Positions 25,401 through 37,895 of a DNA stretch of 64,000 nucleotides are shown one piece after another. The DNA comes from Laguncularia racemosa. Taxonomy: Eukaryota > Streptophyta > Magnoliopsida > Myrtales > Combretaceae. The notes beneath the pieces were generated by a model. That model was not told where the DNA came from and made no database searches. It saw only the letters and a program-made list of their open reading frames with translations. The translations under genes and the position numbers were made by a program. The first letter of the stretch is position 1; every line of letters begins with the position of its first letter. The stretch spans positions 124,001-188,000 of the forward strand of contig JBBMOL010000423.1 of the NCBI GenBank assembly GCA_037954665.1. The letters are read 5' to 3'.

Positions 25401-26437
25401 CAATATCAAAATGTTAATATAGTATATACGCATCTAAATGTCCTACTATTCTATGTTTCATGTCTGTATGTATCCTATTTATGTGAAGGTTTGATGGGAT
25501 ATGAAGATTTGTCGTATAAATGAAAATATGGTACAAATATTCAATTTTAACTACTGATTCCTAAAACCTACTATCATTTTTCCTTTCTTTTGTTTTTTTT
25601 TTTTTTTTCAATTTTACATATGACATGAGATGCAAGAGTAGAGAATCAAACACATTATTTCACCTAGGGATCTTCATGGGTTCAATTTGAATTACACAAT
25701 TGTTTTTTTAAAAGACCTAATTATTGTCACCATATTGCAGTTTACACAATATACATTTATTACTATATTTTTTTACTTAGTTTTAAGTAAAAAACTGTAA
25801 TGATTAGATTGTAACCATATATATGGATATCAAACCAAAAGACTTATGGATAAAGAACAAGTTCAATTTGTTAGTTAAATTTATCATTATAATTTTCCCA
25901 CTAGAGCATCATCATTACATGATAAGCAATTGAAGCTAGTGAAGAGTAGATTAAAAAATAATAGAATATTAGAAAACTTGCTTTATTGGTTTTTGTTGCC
26001 TATGTAGTGTCAACACATAACATATAATGTTGATAGTCTATTATAAAATTAAAAATTGAAGGTTTTAATTGACAAAAAAATCATAAAATAAAATTCTAAA
26101 TTGATAAATAAAACGAGAGAGCTTAATTAATTGATAAAAAAAAGATCTTATATCTTATCTAACTCTGAAACTCCTCATTCCACTTTAAGTATTTAACTTA
26201 AAAAATTACTCAATTTCAAATATTAAAACACTTTACATATAAATAGTATAGAGAGAAAAAATGAACAGTTTTATACACATATTATTATATCATAACTAAT
26301 TGGAAGATAAAGAAAGAGTGATTCAATTTAGGTTAAGTGATTCAGCTTGGTTTGAGAACATATGAATTGATTGAACTCTATCTTAGTCGAACCGGTACAT
26401 AAAAGACCAGCATCTTATTGTTTGGCTTTGTAACTAA
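22434..26437. other. intergenic, very AT-rich, no gene recognised
   Basis: Contains AT and ATT simple repeats (notably 24155-24205), a short dispersed repeat at 23272-23345 that recurs at 48102-48175, and a less AT-rich patch at 23700-23990 whose 72-codon plus frame (23758-23976) is not recognisable. Confidence 0.55.
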
Positions 26438-27034
26438 TGGGAATCAAATCATGGTTCTTACAAAGTTATTCAACATGGGACACAAAGTGTAAGAACTAGA
26501 GGTGGACGTCCTTAGGTTGGCTATAAAGGCCAGTGGCTTTCATCCTAGACCAGCCATTCAAGGCCAGCGACGTGGAGATAAGTCAGCCATAAAGGCTGGT
26601 GGCTTAACCTCCAAGGCTAGCGACTTTGGAATATAAGTCGGCCATCTAGGCCGGTGGCTTATATAGACGAGTTAAATGAAAATTTGTGACTTTTCTCATT
26701 TTGTTTTCCTTTGCTATACATTTGTTGTTTTGTAAGAATTGAGGGACTTTGGAAATTTTGATAAAACACTTTGTGAAGTTTATTCTTCAATTTACTCTTA
26801 TCAATCCATGGGATCGTGGCGAGTGACAGTATTAGATTGTTGTGCGTCATATCAGCAAATTCGTATTAGGACTACTCTCTTACTAGTGCGTTATATTCGA
26901 TAAGGGTTTAGGGATTTTATTGTGTTATTGTTCGTTATCGTTCGTTAATTGGATTGTTAGATTCGATTATCGTTGATTGTTGCCTAGGAATTAGAATCAA
27001 TTCATCCGATCATAGTTTTAGGCATATCATCTTT
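26438..27034 (+). repeat. 5' LTR of the gypsy element (about 597 bp)
   Basis: Begins TGGGAATCAAATCATGG, matching TGAGAATCAAATCACGG at 29447. Matches to the other copy continue through TGTGACTTTT, the GTTTTCCTTTGCTATACATT segment and TTCGTTAATTGGATTGTTAG. It contains a TATATA box at about 26660. Right border set by the primer binding site; no clean CA end is visible. Confidence 0.82.
26517..26669 (+). repeat. degenerate tandem array in the gypsy LTR
   Basis: Five copies of a GGCC/GGCT core followed by A/G-GTGGC or AGCGAC recur at roughly 25-30 bp intervals (near 26528, 26561, 26594, 26614, 26649), most preceded by GCCAT or GCTAT with AAAGG/CAAGG. The last unit runs into TATATA. The 3' LTR keeps only about two units (29527-29580). 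Confidence 0.7.
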
Positions 27035-27046
27035 TAGTATCAAAGC
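27035..27046 (+). other. probable primer binding site of the gypsy element
   Basis: TAGTATCAAAGC differs from the initiator Met tRNA complement TGGTATCAGAGC at two positions, both G to A, and lies directly after the 5' LTR. Confidence 0.65.
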
Positions 27047-27493
27047 TCACATTGAGATTAGGGATTGTGTCTATTGGAATTCCTTTGACAAATTAAGGTT
27101 CTTGGGATTAGGAATTTGTGTTGTGATCGATTGTTATTGAATTGGGGTTAAACGTTGGTTGTCAATTGGGTTGTGTTGTTATTGTGCAATTCAATTCGGG
27201 TTTGTTTGCGGAATTCATATCAATTGAAATTAGGGTTCTTTGTTATTGTTGCTGTGGGTTGTGCAATTCTATTGTCGTAGGTTGTGAATTTCATTATTAG
27301 AATGATTAATAGAATCAAGACTAGTTGTTGTTGTTATTGTTTTGTATCCTGGTTGATTGTTGTTACATTGGGATTTTGAATTGGAGATTGATCGGAGGTT
27401 GAAATTGGGAATTATGCTGATTGGGGATTGTTGGAGTGTGTGATTGTGATTGTGATTGTGAAATTCCTATATTGAGTGGAAATTCTATTAAGT

Positions 27494-29211
27494 ATGTCGA
27501 ACGACAATGTTAATGGGGGGTACGAGAATGAGGCCAACAACCAGGTAGGATGAAGAGTACAGGGTCGTCATGCTGCAAGTGGAAGAAGAACAGTTATAGG
27601 ACCTGACTACCATTGTTGCTAATCTAGCAACACGGGTCGATCAAATGACCTTACCCCAACAGCCAATGGCAAATCCACAGGCACCCCCACTTAGGGTAGC
27701 CCTTAATGTTGTGGGTAGAGAAGGAACAATAGGAGGAAATGGGAGCAGACAGGTTGGAAGATAGTATCATGCTTACAGAGAGGAGAGAGATGACAATGTT
27801 GGGAAATAACTTTATCCTAACCATGAGTTCAGACCACCCAAGGGTCTAGAGTATGTAAAATTGCATATGTCTTCATTTGCTGGAAAGGGACTCGCAGAGG
27901 AGTACCTTGACTAGGAGGATAAGGTAGAAGGACTCTTCAAGTGCTATGAGATTAATAACCACACGAGAGTTCGTCTAGCAGCAATTGAATTTACAGGGTA
28001 TGCCTCCTTATGGCGAACAGGAGGAGAGATGGTGATGTTGAGATTCATACTTGGCAAGAAATGAAAAGGGTGCTGAGGAAGAGGTTTATACCAAAACACT
28101 ACAGGCAGTAGTTATTCATGCGTCTCTAGACATTGAGATAGGGAGGCAAAACAGTGGATGAGTATATCTAGGAGTTTGAGACACTAAGGATCCGATATAG
28201 GACAGTTGAACCTCCTGAGTATTTAGGTTGAAATATGAGATTACATGTATTGTCGAGCTGTAGAGGTATGACACTTTTGATGAGACCATCTAGTTGGCTT
28301 TAAAAATTGAGAGGCAGAGGTACTCCAATCCATATAGAGCACCGAGTAAAAGGTATGGATCCATTACTCAGTTATATGGATTAGATAATCAATAGGTTAA
28401 AAAGGGAAAAATTGATAGAGCTATGGATTTAAATGCAAGTGTTACCGATAGGGAGAGGGATAGTTTTGGAAAAGACAAAGCAACTGTAGGGGCTGATATC
28501 CGACAAACAGTACTAGAGTCATCAGGTGGAAAGATTCGTCAAACCCAATGCTTTAAATACATGAGCTTTGGACATATGGTTGCTCAATGTCCCAACAAAA
28601 GGGTGATAACTGCTATGGAGGTGGAAAATGAGGGTGACAACAAAGACATATTTGAGCCTACAAATTTATCATTAATGCTAAAGAAATATTATGAAGATCT
28701 AGACACTGAGGTACATGAGAACAAGGGCAATGATCAATATCTGGCTATTAATGTGTTGCGTAAGGTAAAGATTACATCTCCAGATATTGAGGGCATGCAA
28801 AAGGAAAACCTATTCCATATTCCCTGCAAGGTCCAAGGTAATCTTTATACCATTCTTATTGATGGTGGTAGTTGCACCAATGTTATAACTGTTGCATTAG
28901 TAAATAAACTGCAACTAGTCACTACACCTCATCCTAGGCCCTATGAATTACATTAGTTGAGTGAGCGAGACAGTCTGCATGTCACTCAAAGGGTTAAGGT
29001 TCCAATCAACATAAGGAAAAAGTACCAGGATGTAATTGATTGTGATGTTCTCCCTATGTGCGCATCACATATATTATTAGGTAGACCTTGGTTAGCTGAC
29101 GGGAGAGTACTGCATGATGGGTTTAGAAACACCTATGTGTTTCAAAATGATGGTAAATGGGTTGTTTTAAATCCTATGTCACCAACTGAGGTACATAAAA
29201 CCCAAGAGTAG
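27494..29211 (+). pseudogene. gypsy gag and aspartic protease remnant
   Basis: The likely gag ATG is at 27494 (MSNDNVNGGYENEANNQ), soon interrupted by stops. A gag core is readable near 27840-28030: EYVKLHMSSFAGKG, AEEYLD followed by TAG where Trp is usual, then EDKVEGLFKCYEI and RLAAIEFTGYASLW. The 28423-28956 piece has a knuckle CFKYMSFGHMVAQC whose second Cys is Tyr, and the protease site ILIDGGSCTNVI. After one stop at 28954, 28957-29211 gives the protease C-terminal part with CDVLPMCASHILLGRPW, HDGFRNTYVF and LNPMSPTEV. These are typical of Ty3/gypsy polyproteins. No RT follows. Confidence 0.88.
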
Positions 29212-29446
29212 ATCAATAAAACCACCAACAAGAAGTCCTTAATAGTAAAGAGGAAGGGACTGGAGGATAACCTGCATTGAGTGAATCAGATACAGGTGAT
29301 TCAAAAGCCTTAAGGACAACCACGACTTTAGGACAATAGACACTGCAGACTAAGATTTTCAGTCCAAGGGATTCTTAGAAGTGCGCAACAAAAATAGAGG
29401 AACCATAAGATTTGAGAACAAATCTTTCACAGGTCCAAAAAGATGA

Positions 29447-29904
29447 TGAGAATCAAATCACGGTTCTTACAAAGTTATTCAACGCGAGACGCAAAGCGCA
29501 AGAACCGGATGTGGATGTCCTTAGGTCGACTATAAAGGCCAGTGGCGTAGAGATAGACCGGCCATAAAGACCAACGACGGCAGTTTAGATGAGTCGGATG
29601 AAAATTTGTGACTTTTTGCATTTTGTTTTCCTTTACTATATATTTGTTGTTTTATAAGAATTGAGAGATTTTGGAACATTTGAGAGAACACTTTATGAAG
29701 TTTATTCTTCAATTTACTCTTATCAATCTATAGGATTGTGACGAGTAACAGTACTGGATTGTTATGCGTTATATCAACAAATCCGTACTAGGACTACCCT
29801 CTTACTGGTGCGTCATATCCGATAAGGATTTAAGGGTTTTATTGTGTTCTTATTCGTTATCTTTCGTTAATTTGATTGTTAGATTCGATTGTTAGATTCG
29901 ATTG
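29447..29904 (+). repeat. 3' LTR of the gypsy element, truncated
   Basis: Aligns with 26438-27034 from its first base, but lacks about half of the internal tandem array and stops matching after ATTCGATTG near 29904, so its outer end is missing. Just before the break a 15-base unit (GTTAGATTCGATT...) is duplicated. No target duplication can be defined. Confidence 0.8.
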
Positions 29905-32698
29905 TATGCTGATGTGGGGAAAAAAAAGGAAGTAGTCATGATATATGGTAGGCCCTAAATACTTTGATTCCGTCGGTTTATACAATACATGCCAGATACT
30001 TTTATTTAGTTATTTATTTTGCGGAGAAAAAGCCTATGCAATTACAATTTTTTTTTAAAATCCAAAATTGATCGAGAAATACGACGGAAAACCTCTTAAA
30101 TCATTGCAAACTCCAATATTCCCCCCCAAGGTGGGGCGCTTCCTAGGAAGTAACATCTTAGGAAGACAAACATAAAATAATTGTCGAGTCATTTTCTTCA
30201 TTCAAGGTATTGGTCGTCATTTAATAAACCCTCCAAGAGAGCTCGTATTGAGTAAAATAAATAGCAGTCTGAAGTTCTCTCTTGATACCCAAAGGACGCC
30301 TATATCTGACCCTGGAATCCCATCTATCTAATCCCCATTATTTTATTTTTAGCCATGCTTCAATAATTTTCCCCAACCCCAATCATCATTTCTGTACCAA
30401 ATTTAAAATATCAATTTGCTTCAACTACATGAGGAAGTGGATTCACTATACAACCAAGATAAGCATGACAAAATTATTATTGGAAAGAATGTTTCTTCTT
30501 TTTTTTTTGTTTATATTTTGACAAGTCATTAAAAGTCATATAATTTTTTTTTTTTAAAAAAAAACGATATATAATATATATTATACTTTGATTGAATATG
30601 GATGGAGAAGGCATTTCACACGACATGGAAATATGGGAAATGAGTTCCGTAAGGACCCACGGAAGAAGATAGCAAATGAATGATGGTGGGGGTGGTGGGA
30701 TGCGGCGAAGCGTATAGATAGAAAGCGAATCGAGTCGTCTGATTGTGGGTTTTGTTTTATTGCGCTTTTTGTTTAGGTGTTTCCTTTACATTAGGCTTTG
30801 GGATTGGCTTTTCTTTGCCCTTTTTTTTTTAAAAAAAAAAAATTGTGGGTGTTTTGATGGCGTGGAACCCACTTCCAGTGGAGGAGGACTCTATGGGTTT
30901 GAGGAAATAAAAAAAGAAGAAAGAAAAAGGAGGCTGACGTGCAGCGCACCCATTCTGTTTTAACTTATGCCAAGAAATAGGCAATGTATGGACCCACTTC
31001 TCTGTCTCCCATCGGTTTTGAGCCTTTTGGGTCTGCTTTCATTGTACTTTGGCATAAACATGTATGCCTTTTTTGGACTCTTGGCCAATTCCACAAATTA
31101 GTCCTATTTTACTCCCACACCCACACACATAACATAGTAGCCACTTATGAGCTCCTATTACTTGAATAATTATTAAACCACATCATAAATATTTCCAAGG
31201 AGGTAATATATTAACACAAAATTTGGTGAATCCTATGATTTCAAAGTTTTTTTTTTTAATTTTTATTTTCTTTAATCTTGTTTACTTTAACTATTATTAT
31301 TTATTACCCTTAATAAGCCTATCCGAGCAATTTAATAGATTGAAGTTTTATTTCATATTTGTAACATGGGACTTCATTATTTTTTCTTGAAGTGTTATTT
31401 TAGGTCCATAAGTATTTGGTACAGACTAATTTCCAACTTGGTCCCATGGTTTATCCTACTAAAAGATGTTTTAAGATAATTGTTAAATATCTTTAAGAAA
31501 AACATCTCATATATTTTCAAATTAAATATCCACTTTAGCAGATCGTAAGTATATGAAAAGTTAAAAACTTATTTTTTTGGCCTCAAATGCTTCGGAATCA
31601 ACCAATATAACATTTTCTAATTAGATCAGTTTCATATATTCCATTTTATCTTACTTATTATCTTGACTCTATTGTTGATAAACTTCTTTTCCATTTTAGC
31701 GTCGCATATATTAATCAAATTCCTTTCTTCACAATTTTTTATTTGAACAAACAAGGAAAACATGAACCTTTATTCCACTTATTCTTAATATTGTAAGTTG
31801 CAATCATGGTAAAGTTCCGTAGGTTGCTTGCATCAGTCTAGCATTATTGAAAAGCTAAAGTTTTATGTAAAGATGAAGTTCTCGTATTTGGTGCTTTTAA
31901 TAGTCATATATTCTCTTCAACTGGCTAAAGGAAAAAGTAAATAAATAAATAAAAAGTATGGTGAAGTTTAGCAATTTGCACCAGTAACTACTACGGCAGG
32001 ATAAGTGAAAAAAGATATAAAGTTTCTAATGAAGATTGATAGATCAAAATGGATGTTGAATTTCTGTAGCTAGACCAATTAAAAAATAAAACTAGTATCT
32101 AATTAATATCAAGACTATAGGGTTGAGCTCAGATTAAAGGTCTCTTTCTATTTCTTGTACTCTAAGTTGTATATTTCAGTGGGTGATCTCGTTTGTAGGT
32201 CAAAATGGTATCCTCTAATTCTAATTTAAAACTCATCTTGACCTTATCTAAAAGCCTTGCTTGTGGCGTTTCAACAGTGTTTATTAGCATTTTAGAAGTT
32301 CAATCAACTCCATCTTATGTCATCAACGTCATCGCCCATAATAACGATAATAATAATAATACACCTTACTCACCAATAAAGATTCCTTGACGCAGCAATA
32401 ATTGAAGTGCAATGCAGTAGAGATTCCACCCATTGGATTATTATAATTAATTTATAAATGATGGTAAATATATATTAAAACTATTGATAAGGCAAATATA
32501 TACTATAACTTTTAAAATAAGATTTTACCCACATTTAGAGTATATATATATATATATATTTTGCTAAATTGTTGCTAAGCCTTTGAAAACTATAGCTAAT
32601 AGTAATAAGAATCTAAATAGATAGGGTTTGAAGAGATGATTTGAAGATAAAAATAATAAATTTGTCATCAAACAATGCTGCGAATAGTCACATGAATA
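29905..32698. other. intergenic, no gene recognised
   Basis: AT-rich. A half-element resembling MITE ends (TAGGTCCATAAGTATTTGG, near 31394) occurs at about 31375-31560. A (TA)n microsatellite lies at 32541-32560. Less AT-rich patches near 30600-30960 and 30985-31130 show no recognisable coding motif. Confidence 0.55.
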
Positions 32699-32700
32699 GG

Positions 32701-33040
32701 GAAATCCACTAAAATATTATATTTTTTAAAAATAGATGCAAAATAGGATACCCGATAAATTAATTTCTAAAATAGGTGGTAATAACATAGATCAAGAATA
32801 CGCCTTCAGCAATTTGTATTGAATGTGCATACTCGGAATACACCTTCAATATAAATTTATCATTGAAAAAAATTATATAAAGAATTTATTAAAAAAAAAT
32901 CACCAGAAGTTGCTTACTTGAAATGCGCACCTTCAGTACAAAAGACGCATTTTCAATTCACACTTTTACTACCTATTTTAGAAATAAATTTACTAGCTAT
33001 CCTATTTTATGATTAAAAAAACATTATTTTAGTAGATTTC
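32701..33040. mobile_element. foldback MITE with about 80 bp terminal inverted repeats
   Basis: The left end (GAAATCCACTAAAATATTAT at 32701) pairs with the right end (ATTATTTTAGTAGATTTC, ending 33040). The inverted match continues inward through AAAATAGGATA, TAAATT and ATTTCTAAAATAGGTGGTAA against the opposite side (TACCTATTTTAGAAAT). The middle carries repeated CCTTCA words next to AATACGC/AATACAC/AATGCGC. No coding capacity. Target duplication is not clear; the superfamily is not assigned. Confidence 0.78.
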
Positions 33041-33879
33041 TCGGTACAAATATATCCTATACTAGTAAGCGGAAAGCAAGAACAACATTTGTATGCATTT
33101 GAATATTGCAAATATTACTTTTAAATTTTCCAGTGTAATCATTTATAACATTGTTCGTGATATTTATTATTTCTTTTCAAAGACATATACATTTTCAAAA
33201 ATCATGTACTTATTTAATAATATTAGGGATGTATTTACGAGGATATTTTTCACATATTACAATAAGACTTTGTTGGTAATGGGATTTTACTATTGTTATG
33301 TGAATGTTTACTAGAAGTTTGTCAGGATGGAAGGGATGCGATATAAAATTATAATCTGAAGTCTCTTCAATTTCATGGAAGGTTAATAGCTAATTCAAAA
33401 TAATACCATCCCTAACCACTGAAATCATTCGGCACTTATCTTTTCACTTTCATGGGTTTGGAAGATAGTTGCATTTGACTAATATGAAAATGCCAATTCC
33501 ATTTGCTTGCTTGGGCCAGATTAAACTATGAAATAGTGAGAGATTCTTCCCAACCAAAACCCTATTATAATATACATATTGGGATCTATCACAGTAGTTT
33601 TTGCGCAAGAAAACACACCTATACACGTGGCGCGAACCAATGGGATGAAACAACACATTGCACACGCAAGTTAAAGAAACTTAAAATATGACTGACAACG
33701 TTACCGACCGACCGTTGGATTCATTGGCTGTCAAACGTACTTGTCTAACCGCAACTTGTTTGCAAACTGCGATTGCTGCACCTACGTACATGATGATATC
33801 AACACCCATATGCAGCTTCGAGACGCTACAAATTGAAGCTTATTTGCCTTAGAAAAAGACTCGCAGGAAACTGACACAA
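33041..33879. other. intergenic, no gene recognised
   Basis: AT-rich on the left, less so at 33440-33860, where the word ACCGTTGGAT occurs at 33711-33720. Two overlapping short frames on opposite strands (33450-33691) have no recognisable motif. Confidence 0.55.
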
Positions 33880-34154
33880 AAAGTTTTATATTTGATTTAT
33901 TTTATTTTTATTTATTTAATGTTTGTTTTATATTTATTAAAATATGAGTATTTAACTAAAATTAAATAAAATTCAGATTAAAAAATAAAGATATTATTAC
34001 ATATATATCCTTATTAAAAAAACTAAATTTTTAAATCTTATTTTAAAATATAAATAAATCAAATACATATTAAATATTTTATCTAAACACCAATTTTTAA
34101 ATAAATACAAATCAGATATAAATTAAATATATCTCGAATATAAACAAACTCTTA
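33880..34154 (-). repeat. AT-rich MITE-like element, copy 1 (pairs with 59388-59608)
   Basis: Its reverse complement begins AGAGTTTGTTTATATTCGAG and aligns over about 200 bp with the plus strand at 59388-59608, sharing TTTAATTTATATCT, ATTTAAAAATT, GTTTAGATAAA, ATTTTAAAATA and the following ATTTAG-T run, in the same order. Its own ends are weakly inverted copies of each other. No target duplication is certain. Confidence 0.65.
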
Positions 34155-37100
34155 AGCAGAAAATATACTCATAAGATATTTCTTAAACTTGCAATTTCCG
34201 AGTAATATTTTCTTAATAATAGCATGACTTTGTCACATGAAGGCTAATAATACTGTCCATGTGGTGGCTCGTACCGAACTTAAGCTGCTTTCGTTGGTTT
34301 AGTTCAATTTGTTGCTTCGTTTAAAAGTGTTTTCATTTCGGATATGTGTTTTTTTGCCTCCCCACAAGAAAAGCTCCCTTTAAAAGTAATTTACAAAAGA
34401 AAAATGTTGAATGGTTTCTTTAGATAAACTTTCACTATGTAAAGAAGAAACTTTTTGATCTTTCTGTATTTGCTTGTATACATTTTTTAAAAGGATGAAA
34501 ATATTATTACTTATACATTAAAAAACTAGTGCTTTATGTCACTTAAATGTAATTGGCAAAAAAAAAAAATTACCTAGCTACTTTCAATAAAAAAAGTTTT
34601 AATTTTACTAATAAGTTACGTATATTGATTAGTAGGGTATAAATATTAATAAAATTTTATTATGTAAAAAATAAATGTTTTTTTTTTTGTAAAATTCCTA
34701 CTATTATTATCAATGTGTTGGTATTTACCCACTAGTCACTACTTATCTATACACATGGAATAATAGTAACAATGAATTTTTTTTCACTTTCAATACACAT
34801 TAACTATCAAAAGAAGAAAATTTTTTAATATTCCATGCACTTACTTTTAGCTAAGTGTGTAGCTTTTAAAAGATGAAAGTATGATTCTTTAGACATCTTA
34901 AATGGTTCTCTATGGCACTCATAGCAAGACTCTAACAAAATAATCATATGCGGTTTATATATACATGTTGTAAACATCCACTCTATAAGATATCTTTTGA
35001 CTCAAAATATCGTTGTCAATTTTTGCTAAGGATTTTGGTTTTTAGTTGTGCTCCTAGTGGTTGCCGGTGTGGAGGTGTTGGCATGACCCTTGGTGGCTGG
35101 AAGAGTTATAGGGGGGTGGTGGTCAAACCTTTAAGGGTGTTAGTAAAGTTGATTTTGCAATCCATATATTTATCGGTAATTGATCATGTACCATTTTGAA
35201 CTCCATAAATTTACTAAAACTTGTTTTGTAATATTATTATATTATGCTAACAAATGTTAATAATGTAATAATATGTTATTGATGCTAATCATGCTATTAC
35301 ATGAACACATGAATGGATAGAAAGCTTTAAAAATAAAATAAATAAATAAAATTATCGTTGTCGCACTATTTGAAATCACAACATTTTTTAAGGAAAAAAA
35401 AATACTCAATATATGTTCTATCTCAAGCGATAGTGCATGTGAATCATAAGTAATAATGAAGGCTCACATGAATTTTAAGAGAAAAGTAACAGTAATATAT
35501 AAAGTTAAAGTAATGAACATCAAATCAATGTTATTTAGAAATTTTTTGGTTCAATAGATAAAATGTTTGATCACTTGTTGACTTTAGCTATTGATTGTTT
35601 AAATTGTGATGTTATTAATGATACAAGAGTCGATCCATTACTAATAGTCATATGATTAAGGGATTAAACTAAGGTAAAAACTAGTGGACTTGTGGTGACC
35701 TAATTCGAACAAGTGGTCCAATAAAGAGGGGGGGTGTCATTGAGATAAGGCAGTAATAATGCAAATCACAACTCTAACAAGCTTCTATGGTGACAAGGCC
35801 TTTAGGGGAAAGATGGGGTAAAAGTAGATTAAAACCTACACTCAAAAAGAAGAAGGATTAGACCTAACTTTAAGGAGATGTAAAAGGGATATTTCATGCT
35901 TATGAGGGAGAAATTGTGATACCACAAGTGATAATGAAGTGAATAATAAGTGATTATAAAGTCTTGTTGACACAATAATAATGTTTTTATTTTGTTGATT
36001 TCTATAAGAGTAATGTCATTTTTGCTAATTCAACTTTATTCACTTTTATAAGTAATTATCTAAAATTTCAATACATCTTTTTGCTATCTTAACTTTATCT
36101 ATTTTTTTAATTAATTATCTAAACTTTGCTTATTTTTATAATCAATTATATGAACTTTATTTATTTTTATAATTAATTAATTTGTTGAGATATACATAAC
36201 CTTGAAAAGTTTGTAGATAATAAATTAATTATTTTTAAACTTTAAATAATTAATTTCAAAAATCAACAAAATTGGGGTTACAAATATAACATTAGCGCTT
36301 ACTATAATTGGATTGAGGCATTACAATATGAAAGTAATGTTTTTATTCCCCCTTTATTTTACGGTTTTGCAAAAAGACCGAATGAGCTACTTATTTATTT
36401 ATTTGTTTTCCTATGAGAGCAACTCCTCTTAAAATATTGTCTATTACAAAAGTGAGCAAATTTCAACTTCCAAGCTTCATTAACCTTGATCGCCATTGCA
36501 ACAATTATAAATCCAATTTACGATTTTTTTCATAACTCTACTTGTAATTAATTTAGGTAAAATATAAGATACTAAAATAATATGTCGAAACACCATGTTT
36601 TGAAATCGAAAAAAGTTAGATAAATATCGACCCTTTTCTTGAAGTGCCCGATTTTAAGTAAATACACTGAAGATATGACTCAATTGTAATTGGGTTACAT
36701 ATAAGCTCCAAACCAAAAGGAAAAAGAAACAAAGGCGACCAACCAAAATGTACTAAGATAGCTTTTCATATGCAACTATATATGATAGCTTCTTATCAAC
36801 CATGGTGTATATCACATCAATATTTGGAGTTTGGAGGACCAGGTGGTTAATTCGGTATTAATGGAACATCATGGTATTACATAAGGTTGCGGTTTGTAGA
36901 ATGGCTAGATAAGAAGTAGTGTTGGTAGAAGTTGATGATCCGGCGGCCATTTGGACTGACAAGGGGCGTACTAAAAATGTCATTAATCTGTTTTTTTTTT
37001 CTCTTTTCGTTTCAGTTTAAGATGTTTTCCATCTCTAACTTTGAAAACATATTTCTGAAGTCATTTGTCCATGAAAATAGTGCTTCAATTTAATTTGAAG

Positions 37101-37895
37101 GTACATCACGTAACCTCATTAATATTCACGTGGGGGAAGGTTTTGTTTTGCATGAATGTGTCGTTTATTTTTACACACGAATCTACAACAATGCTTCTTG
37201 TTGAGGAACATGCAAAACTACAGTCTCACACTTTCTAACGAAGGTTTCTTAGATATAAATTTGTGGCTATTTTTTCAGAGAAAACCAATGGATACCACAG
37301 ACATTTTGCTCTTTTTCTCCTTTGATAAGGAAAAAGGAAATACTGAGTTTAACAATTAGCACTCTAGATATTTTCTTTATTGCAAGCTCGCAACTTTTAT
37401 TCTTGTGGAATGAAAGTTCAAGTCCTAAGTTGAAGAAAAATGACAATTTTCATATTAACGGAAAAATGGAAGAAAATAAAAAATAAAAACAGAAACGGAA
37501 GAGAAAGAAGAGGATCGATTAAAAGACCATCAAATCGATGAAACAATTGAATAACCCATAAATATACACATAAAGGTATAAGTAAGTCGTCTAGTAAACA
37601 CACCACATTTGTATTTATAGATGTAATGCAAAATTTTTCCTTAGCTTTTGCATATATGTTGAAAAGCAAGACACTACAAAAGTCTATGTTACTACTATAG
37701 TTTTATGTAATAATACCAGAAATAAAAGCTTAACTGGAGTAAATCCCAGTATCAACCTTATTTCTGTCTCATTTACTTCACTTTTACACTGCCGCATCAA
37801 CCCAACCCCCACCCACAAAAAAAAAAAAAAAAAAACAAAAAACCCAAAACTTAAAAGTTAGGGGAAAAAAAAAGCAATAAGGGAAAATAAAGCTC
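34155..37895. other. intergenic, AT-rich, no gene recognised
   Basis: At 36010-36180 the phrase TATAATTAATTATCTAAACTTTG recurs in degenerate form at roughly 40-60 bp spacing. A GC-richer patch at 35030-35150 has an 83-codon frame without recognisable domain. The last part is the 3' flank of the LBD gene. Confidence 0.55.

Larger units (their letters stand above)
26438..29904 (+). mobile_element. Ty3/gypsy LTR retrotransposon, internally deleted (gag-protease only)
   Basis: Two LTR copies (26438-27034 and 29447-29904) enclose about 2.4 kb with decayed gag, zinc knuckle and aspartic protease of Ty3/gypsy type. The reverse transcriptase, RNase H and integrase that should follow the protease are absent; protease sequence ends about 230 bp before the 3' LTR. 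The 3' LTR lacks part of the internal tandem array and about the last 70-130 bp. A purine-rich AAAAAGATGA precedes the 3' LTR. It could be a deletion relic or a descendant of a non-autonomous lineage. Confidence 0.85.

Noticed and set aside
26659..29712. Two similar minus-strand frames (26659-26850 and 29530-29712) that look like paralogous small proteins
   Set aside because: They are antisense readings of the two LTR copies of the gypsy element; the similarity is LTR similarity.
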